A stretch of 64,000 nt of DNA from contig OX377202.1 in the NCBI GenBank assembly GCA_947396885.1, positions 16,554,001-16,618,000 on the forward strand. The letters run 5' to 3'. The stretch comes from Heligmosomoides polygyrus polygyrus (lineage: Eukaryota; Nematoda; Chromadorea; Rhabditida; Heligmosomidae). A model generated the notes under the pieces. It did no database searches and had not been told where the DNA came from. It worked only from the letters and a program-made list of their open reading frames with translations. The position numbers were made by a program, and so were the translations under genes. Shown one piece after another: positions 48,851-58,800 of this stretch (positions are counted from its first letter, which is position 1; each line of letters starts with the position of its first letter).

Positions 48851-49511
48851 GCTTTTTAAAGTCCTGAAAAGAGGTGTGAAAACGTGTGCGCAACACTCAT
48901 AAACCCCTATGACACTCTACGAGATGTGCCTTGGTGGTGGAGTTGGTAGGAGTGTTGCTTCATAGGAGCACACCGAGTGCTATTGAGTTCGAGTCCGCGT
49001 AGTGCCGGTATTTTTGCACATATTAGTTTGTTGTTAATACGTTGGTCACCCCTTGCCAAGGAAAGGTTTGTTCCTCACTGGCTTTTGTAAGATGTTGCTG
49101 GTGTGACAAGCGCCTGTGTTTCACTTCTGTCATAGCTTTGTACCATACATAGCTGTTGACTAAAAGGGAAGAGCAATGAGACCTTTTATTTTCTGTGAAA
49201 TTATATGGTGCAGATAGACATCGTTGAAAAACTAGCACATGCGAAGGTGCAGATAGACAGTCTTGGTTTGTTGTAAGCATTTATGGTCAAAAATTGACCC
49301 CTGTGTTCGTGAGAAGGCGTAATGACAACAAACTAATATGTGCAAAAACGTCGGCAGTACGCGAAATCGAGCTCAAAAAGCCCGCCGGTGTGATCCTATG
49401 AGGCGGCAGTCCTATCGGTTGCGCCACCGAGGCACATCTGATGGCGTGTCGCGGGAGTTGATGAGTGTTGCGCACGCGTTTACACCTATTTTTTCCGGTC
49501 TTTAAAAAGCG
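48851..49511. repeat. Large palindrome with tRNA-like arms downstream of sushi gene 1
   Basis: CGCTTTTTAAAG (48851) mirrors CTTTAAAAAGCG (49511). The arms continue with AACGTGTGCGCAACACTCAT and its mirror. Each arm contains a tRNA-like unit; the plus-strand one at about 48925-49007 has TGGTGGAGTTGG as A box and GAGTTCGAGTCCG as B box. The inner ends TTAGTTTGTTGTTAATACG also mirror. Family distinct from copies A-D. Confidence 0.7.
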
Positions 49512-49536
49512 TTCAGCAAAAACTAACTGTGATTCT

Positions 49537-49699
49537 GGGGCCGGATTCATCAACAACTAACCCGCGGGTATAAGGGGTAGAGATACCCACAATGAAGTCT
49601 GCGTCTCTGACTCTTGCGTTATCTCTGCCTGACTCTTATCTTATCTCTACCCCTTATCACCCGCACACCCACGGGTTAATTGTTGATGAATCCGGCCCC
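49537..49699. repeat. Palindromic MITE, 163 bp
   Basis: The GGGGCCGGATTCATCAACAA end mirrors TTGTTGATGAATCCGGCCCC. The interior is ACCCGCGGGTATAAGGGGTA with mirror. A sister copy lies at 63233-63397. Confidence 0.85.
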
Positions 49700-50186
49700 T
49701 GGTCTCTGTTTGCATGACCCTACATCCCGTCGAAATAGCATCGCAAAAACTCACATAGAGTTGGGAACCTTTCCTTGTCAGTTCTGGGAAGACAAATCGT
49801 ATAAAGAGAGTCAATTTCTCATCTCCTTCGTACGTTTTTCATAACCGTTAGCATAATGGATATGCGTACACAAGATGAGACTATGTAAATAGGAGAACAA
49901 CAGAAACGGTAAGTAATGATGGAAAGGTATGTAAAAAAAAACTCAGGGCAGAAGAGTGCCATAAAGGAGGCTTGTACTTCAACGCCTTTAATTTACTTCG
50001 AACTATTGGCTCGCGCCCGGGAAAGAACTGTCTAGGGACGACCAGTCGCTCGAGTGAGCTGTCATCCTAAATTGTGAAGTTGTGGAGACACGACATGTCC
50101 CTTGGACGCGTCCTATGTGACACTTCGAACACTCTCTGGTAAACCTTTATTTTTTAAGCCGAAAAGCCTTTTGAGATAATTCCCTC

Positions 50187-50551
50187 CTAACCGGAAACTA
50201 TCTCAACTGTAGGTCAGAACGGTCCAAATGTTGCATGTGGGCAGAATCGCCTCTCTCTGGGAAACAACAAAATGCAAATATCTCAGCCCCAGTGATGACG
50301 AGCGAGTAATGGTGGCGCAGTGCGGCGTAATCCCCACAATCGCTGTTTCCAGTCAAGTTGAGCTCGCCCTCCGCGTGTAGGCATAGGTCTAACACCGCCA
50401 ACGGCCCAACTTCTGTCATCCCTAACTCTGCGCAGAGTTGTATTGTGGTCGAGATATTTGCATTTTCTTGTTCCCCAGAGAAATGCGATTCTGAAGATAT
50501 ACAACACTTGAGCTGTGCCGACTTACCGTTGAGATAGTTTCCTGGTAAGGC
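50187..50551. repeat. Inverted-repeat element containing GGTGGCGCAGTGC tRNA-like core, copy 1
   Basis: The left GGAAACTATCTCAACTGTAG mirrors the right GTTGAGATAGTTTCCTGG. Inner arms GCCTCTCTCTGGGAAACAAC and the mirror near 50480 also pair. The same arms bound the element at 53311-53792. Confidence 0.7.
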
Positions 50552-51432
50552 CAAGACAGTACGTCCTCTCTTGGATAATCGAACCTCAAGGTTGAGCAGG
50601 GTCTTGCTGACAACAAAGCCATAGTCAAACACCCAACGGTTGCATTTGTTCCGTAGTAGATGCTAAGAAACACGTTACAGTGTGTTGCTGTCTGGATCCA
50701 GATGTCAATTGTAGCAGGAGTGACTTGGTTCGTTCATGACGCAATTGCAGCAAGAATTTAGCTTGTCCAGAACTAATCAAGTTTGAAGTGTGAGGTTTCT
50801 AAGGAGTGCATAACGCAATCACTAGCGTCCACATTTCACAGGATTTCTATTTTGTGCGCTTTTCATATGAGCTCTAAACATTAAGACGAAATTCAGTGAC
50901 ACCAATGTTGCTGCACATTACGCAGTTCTTACATTTTTGAGGCACCTTGTTCTGACTTTGACAGTGAAACTTTCAAGAAAGTCTCAGAATGTTGCCTTGG
51001 GTGCTGAAACACCATTAGGCAAAGAGAGACGTATACTCGTCCACTGTCTGATTTGATTTTATTTTATAAAAGAGCTTTGCAGGTTTCTCTTGTGGCATAA
51101 TATTCCGGCATTGCTTCTGAGAGCACTTCACAATTGCGCCTGCGGATCTCCAGGAAAGGGACCAGTGTTCTTGTTTCGTTTTCCTGAAGTCGATCATGAC
51201 GAGCCTGATACTTGGTCAGCAGTGAGATTGATACTGGTGGAGCTAATGTTTGAAATCCGAAACCATAGACTCAGCTGTTTCGAATGAATAACCACCTCCG
51301 TTGATATCAAAAGAACCTGTTGTTGACTGTTCAGATAACAATGGCACTGTAATTTTACAGGGTTTCTGTCATCATTTCAAGCGAGTAAAAAAGAAAATTG
51401 GAAGGAGTGACATTCCGTAGGAAATTGCAGGG

Positions 51433-51440
51433 TATATAAA
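51433..51440 (+). promoter_or_regulatory. TATA box of sushi gene 2
   Basis: TATATAAA, 196 bases before the start codon of cluster gene 2. A TTTCCAG acceptor lies two bases before the ATG. Confidence 0.7.
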
Positions 51441-51628
51441 CCGTCCACATGCAGATAGATCCACATTCTCTTCGCCTGATTATTTGCTGCGAGCAAACAT
51501 TTTCACTCTTATGGCTAGGTCATTTTGTTTTGTATTCGTAATAAGCCATATACCCTAACTAAATGCTTCTGATAGGGTAGTGAGGTGGAGCAGCACGTTA
51601 ATGTTAATGATTTTCCGCCTTTCCAGAA

Positions 51629-53122
51629 ATGTTGTTGAAATTCTTGACGATAGTCGTGCTAGTCGGTCTTGCTACCGTAAGTTAAATTCGGATTATTGGG
51701 CTAAATAACAAAAGAACAATTAAAGGCATAATTAGGCTAGCAGTCAATCTAAGTAGTGTAGTGGCTAATTGAGGATGTATCTATACCACTGTGACGCAAC
51801 GGATAAGTAAACCGATACAGCTGGTTCAAGTGCCATATATTCCTACTGTGACCTCATAAGAAGCCCATCGGAAAGAGGTCTAAATGGGTGCCCAATTTAC
51901 TGTCTAGGATGCCATGTGCTTGACCAGCATATTGACTAGGATAAGGCTTCGATAGTAGTAGTCCACCACGAAAACGAACTGAAAGACTGTCGAATTCTAA
52001 TGGTAGAGGTCTGGCTTGCATATATAGCAGTATTCGGTATTGTTTTAGGCAGCTTGTCCCCCGATCTCGCATATTAAAAACGGAAAGATCTCATACGATG
52101 TGGATGCGGTACACGGAAGATATCCTCAGGGAGCGATTGCTGAGTTATTTTGCGACGTAAACTACAAAAGAGTTGGGTCACTAGCCACATATTGCAGCAA
52201 AGGAAAATGGCTCAATAGACTTGGTAAGTGCCATATTATAGCATATAAGGGTTCTAAATTATAATCAGCGAAGCATTTTTAGACAAATAATTGCGAATGA
52301 TTTGTTAGGCTGTCGCAAAATTAATCGCCGAAACGGACCGCTTACTTCATACTGCTATAACTCAGCATAGACACAACCCGATTGATCTAAATAAAAACAA
52401 CCAGAATCTATACATTCTTGTTCTCGAAAGGTAATGAATCTAGTTCTGTAAATTAGAAACTTAGGTCACGGAAATTAACGAAATCAAGGAGGGCTTATTC
52501 AACATCGGCCAAATTAGTGAATTGTTTCTGATACAAATGAGAATCAAGAGCTCGGAAAAAGTGATATACAGTGGGAGAAAGGTAGGGAGAATAGGGTGGG
52601 TGAGGGAGAACTTGGATGCCTAAATGGGTCAATTTAGTGATTTTTGAGATTTGTGTGGCCTTGCCTTGTCCTGCTACAGGAGCGGCCTTCCTCTATTCGC
52701 CACTTCCTGGACAATTGCTGCAACTTCTCCCATTTCGTCTAAATTACAGCAGTAAGGCTCTGCTGTGATTTTTTTGTAGAGCATGATGACTTGATAGTCG
52801 CGTCGGTTCATGATTTTACAGAGCCCTGGAAAAGGTCGGCTAGAAGCATTAAAGCGAAATCCACTACTTTTTTGAAAGAGCAGGAAAAATCATAACGGTA
52901 TGTGTGGCTTTACCTGAGACATAAAGATTTAGGATAAAAACTTGCTTATTTATACAGACCTCAAAATGGATTTTGCGACAACCTAATACTTGCTCTATGT
53001 CCACTTTTTGAAAAGATTCCTAGTGTTTTATAATACAAGAGTAATCGAAGAAGTAATCGCTTAATGTACTTACTTTTTGACACAAAGATATACTGCTTCC
53101 AGGAAGCTGTGTGCACACCTAA
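51629..53122 (+). CDS. Secreted single-domain CCP/sushi protein (cluster gene 2)
   Basis: Exons: 51629-51676, 52049-52223, 53103-53122; phases 0 and 1, 80 residues. The signal peptide is MLLKFLTIVVLVGLAT. The mature part is one CCP domain: AACPPISHIKNGKISYDVD, then GRYPQGAIAELFC, then ATYCSKGKWLNRLG, with the fourth Cys in the tiny last exon (GSCVHT-stop). The exon boundary inside the LG/xC step is identical to gene 1 and gene 3. It differs from gene 1 by ending where gene 1 continues into a second domain. Probably extracellular and disulfide-bonded; partner unknown. The second intron holds a mariner remnant. Confidence 0.85.
52305..52986 (-). mobile_element. Internally deleted mariner in sushi gene 2 intron 2
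   Basis: The ends TTAGGCTGTCGCAAAATTAA and ATTTTGCGACAACCTAA are inverted. The minus-strand interior keeps QDKARPHKSQ and HPPYSP-like and YHFFRAL-like readings in different frames, the C-terminal mariner blocks. At 682 bp it has lost about half of the transposase. Confidence 0.75.
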
Positions 53123-53210
53123 CACTGCCGGCAAGGATGACTTTTTCTTCACATTATGGCATGAAGCTATGAAGGTGAAGCTGAAGATGAAGCTAATGGC
53201 TACACTAAAG

Positions 53211-53216
53211 AATAAA
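53211..53216 (+). terminator. Polyadenylation signal of sushi gene 2
   Basis: AATAAA 88 bases past the stop codon. Confidence 0.55.
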
Positions 53217-53310
53217 CTGATGTTTTATTGTGTGCGACTGTTTTGTGATGGTTCAATGTATACTTGAAGATGGGCAGGGAAAAGTGTATGCAATGAGTAG
53301 CTCTAAGGTG

Positions 53311-53792
53311 AGCATCGGGACGGCCCAAGCGTTGCATATGGGATTCGAATCACCTCTCTCTGGGAAACAACGAAATGCAATTATCTCGACCCCAATACAA
53401 CTCTGCGCAGAGTTAGGGACGATGGAAGCTGGTCTGTTGGCGGCGTTAGCCCACTGCCCTTTCAGCCTACTTGAGCCCCCCCCCCCCCCCCCTTCCCCGC
53501 ACCGCACGGCGGACTCAAGTAGACCGAAAACAGCGATCACAGCAGTGGTGGCGCAGTGGATAAAGGAGCCGCGTAGTGAGACGGAGGTGTTTGTTGTTCG
53601 ACTCCCTTGTGGCGCAATATTCTTGCACTTGCCCTCAACACTGCCAACGGTCGAACTTCCGTCGTCCCTAACTATGCGCAGTTGTACTGGGGTCGAGATA
53701 CCTGCATTTGGTTGTTTACCAGAGAAAGGCGATTCTGCCCATATGCAACACGTGGTCCGTTTCAACCTGCCGTTGAGACAATCTCCTGGTAA
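53311..53792. repeat. Inverted-repeat element with tRNA-like core, copy 2
   Basis: CACCTCTCTCTGGGAAACAA and CCAGAGAAAGGCGATTCTGC begin the inner arms; AACTCTGCGCAGAGTTAGGG and ACTATGCGCAGTTGTACTGG mirror one another. The middle holds GTGGCGCAGTGGATAAAGGA and TTGTTCGACTCCC, an A and B box pair, plus a 17-C run at 53476-53492. It begins about 190 bases after the sushi gene 2 stop. Long opposite-strand readings here are products of the palindrome. Confidence 0.7.
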
Positions 53793-54084
53793 GAATTTCA
53801 TGTACTCTTTCAAGGCTAGTAAGGAAAGTAAGGAACGAAATGGGCCATGCGTGATAAAAAATGGAAATTAAATGTAAACATTCGTCACTGCGGCGCATGC
53901 AGTGCAGATGTCTATTTCTGAACCACAGTACGGTGATTATCACCGAGTTTGTAGTATTGGCAGCCAACCGCGGCATTTCTGGCGCACAACGTGAGGAACA
54001 TGGATGGCAATCGTGCAACGAGCGTCCACACCTAGAAGACGTGGCACAGACAGCGTACACTATTCTACACTATGTATATGTATT

Positions 54085-55110
54085 AGGTGGGCCAGAAAGT
54101 TCTGATGGCTTTGACTGGTCCACTTCAACGAGCATAGCTTTCTTCATTCTTAGCGGATTCAGTCGAAATAATCACCACTCGAATCAGCTCAGTTTTCCAA
54201 CGCGATACCAGTTGATTAATTCCATCATCGAAAAAAAAACTTGACATTAGAAATGCCACAAAATCCGGAAAAGCTGTTTTTGTGTGCTCTTGGTTTGATA
54301 AGGTTTTCTTAGAGAGGATGTTCTAAAAGTGCTCAAAAAGGTGGCAGTCGGTTGGCGCAAGGTCTGGTGAGTATGGCGGGTGAGCCACAACTTCAACTCC
54401 CTGTTCGTTTAACTTTCGCATGATGATTTGTGAAACGTGTGGGCGAGTGTTGTTTTCACAGAAGGACTCTGCTGTGATGCCTCGACTTGGTACCAGAAAG
54501 TTGTAGTCAATCACGCCAGCCGCCGACCACCACGTCGTCTTCTTCTGGTGGGATTTCGGTTGGAGGTGTCTGGGGGTTCCTCGAAATCAACCCACTGTCC
54601 TGATCGTCTTCGATTATCGTACAGACCCACATCTCATCGCATGCGACGACTTGGTCCAAAAACGGGTCGTTTTGATTCCGGAGAAGCAGAGAAGAACAGT
54701 TTTCGAAATGCGACAATTTCTGACGACCACTAAAATCTTCGGCACCAACTTTTCGTGCATGTTCACCTTTCCGAGACGTTTCAAACCATCTGTAACTGCA
54801 GTTTTACTGACTCCCTGACCTTCCACAATCTGACGGGCTGTGTGCGATGGATCAGCTTTCAAGAAGGCCTTCAAATTATCGTCCTGGATTGATGTATGTC
54901 TGTCGCTTCGGTGAACATCTTCAAGGTTGAAATGTTCAGAACGCAATTTCTCGAACCATCGTTGCACAAAAATTTGTCCAACACTATACAGCTCCCAGAC
55001 GTGGTTGATTCGACGGGCTGTTTCGACGGCGGATTGGCCTGTTGAAACAAAATATTGTTCGGAATAGCTCCTTCGGCACACTTCAACAAGTCTTCAGGGA
55101 AACACATTTA
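54085..55110 (-). pseudogene. Mariner-family transposase remnant between sushi genes 2 and 3
   Basis: The N-terminal half (minus, 55081-54614) includes ETARRINHVWELYSVG and QRWFEKLRSEHFNLED, the helix-turn-helix, then DPSHTARQIVEGQGVSKTAV. The C-terminal half (54514-54323) has ENNTRPHVSQ and HPPYSPDLAPTDCHLF. Frameshifts lie between them. A left end TTAGGTGGGCCAGAAAGTTC is seen near 54084; the matching right end was not found. Confidence 0.82.
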
Positions 55111-55632
55111 TCAAGCATGGGTGAAACCCCAGTTATTAAGTCAGACAGAACAAAGAATTCCGTATTAGACGTTATATAAAATGGGAAGTAAGAAGAATAT
55201 TGATTCAGTAATGAGCGAAAAGCGTTTGCACAAAAGCCGCCAGAACTTTCCGGTCAACCCAATACCTTGCCACACGCGGAAATTCGCTGAAATCCTAGCA
55301 TTTGAACGTCTTTCCGGTTTTTGAAAACGACGACATTGTCGAAACGCCAGGCCGAAATAATGCTGTTCCATCATATCAACACTACGTGACGGAGATGTGA
55401 AATGGTTATTTCGAAACTACTGGGACCAATGTTCAAGATCCGAAACTACAGAGTTTAGCTGTAGTTTCTTTTCCACCTGAACGAACGCTGTCCCAACAAT
55501 GCATAAGAAAAAACATCGGGCACTGTTTGCTTGACACTGACACCGTAGTTCTATAACAATTGCCTCATGCTTTTATTCAATCCGAGGAAGAGATCAGAAA
55601 TCGGGATCCAGAATCCATGGAAAAGTGCATCA

Positions 55633-55640
55633 TATATAAG
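55633..55640 (+). promoter_or_regulatory. TATA box of sushi gene 3
   Basis: TATATAAG, 181 bases before the start codon; a CATTCCAG acceptor lies two bases before the ATG. Confidence 0.7.
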
Positions 55641-55813
55641 TTGCACACTTGCACAAATGTGCATTCAGTTCGGTCTACCAAGTCGTTTTCTTGTTTCTGA
55701 TAGACATTCCAACGTTTGCGCTCCTTGTGTCATTCCTTCTAAATGTGAAGCTGTGAAGTCTAACCACTGTCGTGAGGCGGAACAGCATGTAGTCGATGAA
55801 AACCATTCCAGAA

Positions 55814-58800
55814 ATGATGTTGAAGCTCTTGACGATAGCTGTCCTAATTGGCCTTATCGCCGTAAGTTGAATTTAAATTAATTAGCAAATTGCTGAACGA
55901 AAGAGATTATGTTCCGCTAAGTAGCGTATGAGCCAGCTTTGTTTAGCGCGTGTAAAAGCTACACCTGAAGAAGAAAGGTTACCATAGTGCCCAGGTTTCA
56001 TTCGGGAAGAGGGGGAGAGGTCCAAGTGCATGACCTAACTCAACCACCCATATCTTTGCTTAACTACGGGTGTTTGGTGGCATCCATCTGGAAGGTTAAT
56101 CGTCCGCTCGGAACAGCAGCATTGGATTCTGCCTCTACTTTCAATGAGATTTGCACCTTGCAACATGAACTTTTGCTTCGGTTGTGGTATTGCTGATGTT
56201 TCCGACTTTTCCGGGCTCTGAAGCAGGCGAACTACCCAAACGTAAGTCGGCGAAGGCTGAACAACAGTCTTGGCCAACGGCTAAAGCACGGTCAAATTAA
56301 CGCTATCTTGCAGTTAGAAAGCGTAACCACCCACTTAAAGCCTTATCGATAAAGATCATGTACACTGAACCCAGAGCTTTTGACAGTCTTTTGGTCAATA
56401 CTAGACAGTCCTGTCCTCCTTACGAACCCTATGCTGTGATCCGAGTCTGTTCTAATGTCCCGCTTGCCAATCTGAAATTGTCCACTTCACAAATAATCTC
56501 TGGAACAGAAGCGTTTGGAGATTCAGAACTCAATTTATCTCACCTCCCTGGTCATTAGACATTGAATTGAGACCGGTTTGAATTATTCGGTATCGTCATT
56601 TTTTCAAATCTTGGTTAAAAGGATTGTGTAAACAATGGAATTTTCGAAAAGCCCGAATCGTGAGGCATTTCAGATAAAAATATTTTTCTCCAGATTTCAG
56701 ATAAATCAGATAACTGATTTCGATCAAAAATCTGATGTATTAACCGTCTCGGATGTACGATGTGATAAATCAGCTATTTGGATCAACCAAAAATCCTTCT
56801 TGTTAAAGCTACTCTCATCTGAATTCCAGGGTTTTTCAGAAATGCATTTAGTTTATTAATCCTTTTAACCAAGTTTGAAAAAAAACAACGGATTCAAATG
56901 CTCGAATCGCCGTCGTATCCAGTGTCTACTATACATGGAGGATAAAGGATAAAGGATGGCGTTACTCAATCCCTCTTGGGAAGCGCCACGCATTCTACTT
57001 CTAGGGGTGTCGTGAAGACGATTCGAATGCGCATTTGGCCATACAATGAATTGCTGTGGTCAGCCGATGAAAAAGTCAGCACTTTATCCTTCCCAGACAA
57101 GTCTGGTACCAAATTCACAGAACCCGAAAGAATGAAAGGCTAGGTTGGCCTGGGCGGGAAATCCGAACCAGGAACCTTATATCGAGTGCAAGCGACGGCC
57201 GGCGCTTCCTCCGACTGCGCTACACGCCGCTGGACATGGAGACAGCTTTCGAATGTGTTCTGCACGTAACGGCATAGTATGCCTTGAGACAACACGGTGT
57301 CATAAAGAGCATATTCATGAGGTACGGTGAGTTTAGGCTTGGCCAAAAATTCAAGTGCAAGGTGCAGCTCGATGCTCTGCTTTGTTCTTTCCCTATTCTT
57401 TCTTGTTGTCATTGTGGATGTTGTTTCGGGGCATGGGCGTTATTTTAGCTGATGATGTAGTGCTAATGATTATTTATATATTTAGGACATGTCACGAAGG
57501 TAAGCAGCATTGGGAGATGGGAACACGCTAGCGAATCAGATCGCAGCAAAATGGCGTGCCAGAGAAAAGAGACCGATACCTTGCTTGGATGGCGGGGGGG
57601 GGGGGGGGGGGGGCAGACATAACTCCAACGCTGCGCGAACCCTCTCTGGCGTCCCGCGCGATGCGCGACGAATGGATGAGTTGTCGTCCGACTACTTCCG
57701 ACAGGGACGGCTGGTGACTCGCGCTAGAGCGCGAAAGTGTGTGCCGGCGACTGTAGACCGCGTTTCTCGCATAGAAGGAGGAAAGTAGTTGGGTGAGACA
57801 CTTCTGATGTCTCCTGGAACGGAGTTCGTACTGCTAGGAAATTCTATGCCAAATTCTGCGCGTACCTTGCTCGCATAGTGTTTTGTTAACAGGTAGCAAA
57901 TTAGAGTGCATAGAATCCTAGTGAAATTAGCTGCTATATCTCCATACGTGTCTGCCGCACGTGAACTTAGAAGTATTGCCCATTACTCCTAAATTCAAGA
58001 TCTTCTTGAAGATTCCTTCTTGAAGTGGGAGCGTTTGTTAACAAAGTGCGGATGGAATGAAACTCAATCTATTTCGAATGAGTGAAGGAAATGGGCCAAA
58101 GACCTGATGAGGAAAACTCGAGGGCCAGGATTACTAAGTAGAAGTTTCGGAATCAAGTGCTCGTAACTTTCCGAAAGTTTTCACGAATTTCCTTTGGACA
58201 GTTGTCCTTGTTATCAAGCGTTTGAAGTTTTAAGGGATTGCTGAGAGGTGAGACTTTTGCTAGGATTCAAAGACAGGTCAAGGGCACATTAATCCATAAC
58301 TTTTTTCTTATTTCTAGCTTTGTTCCACACTTTAATGTCACCTCTCTCCAACTCGCTTGTCATAGTTCAATTGCTCCCTCAAGAGTGGCAAAATTTCGTG
58401 CTCCGCGGCTAACTGAGCATCACCGAGCGCACGTCAGCGTTTCAGCGCCGTGACCGCATGCGGCTAGCCGGCGCCGTCGCGTTGGAGTTACGTCCCGGAA
58501 CCTGGATGGCGTCTTTTCGGCCGGTGCTCTGCTTGGTTGTGATTGGCTGGCACGCCACCATCTCCCAATGCTGTCCATCATCGCGACATGAACTATTTAG
58601 GTATTTGTTTATGTGCACTATACTGTGCGCAATAATCAGCAGATAAGCAACATGGACAGCAGTGGAGATGAAAAAGTGAAAAAGCTAAAAAAGCTAAGGT
58701 CCTCAACAACACCACCTCGCATTTCGTAATTATAGTAGGTGAAGGCAAGCCTTAAATAATAACGAGAAGAACGTTCAAACAAACCAGAACAAGAACGCGA

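Noticed and set aside
53123..53270. Extension of sushi gene 2 beyond GSCVHT
   Set aside because: The frame stops at 53120-53122 and the same stop position occurs in gene 3; downstream bases look like a 3' untranslated region with AATAAA.
53253..53871. Overlapping open frames of 186 and 213 codons on opposite strands
   Set aside because: They arise from an inverted-repeat element and a C tract; neither has a domain, splice support or plausible composition.
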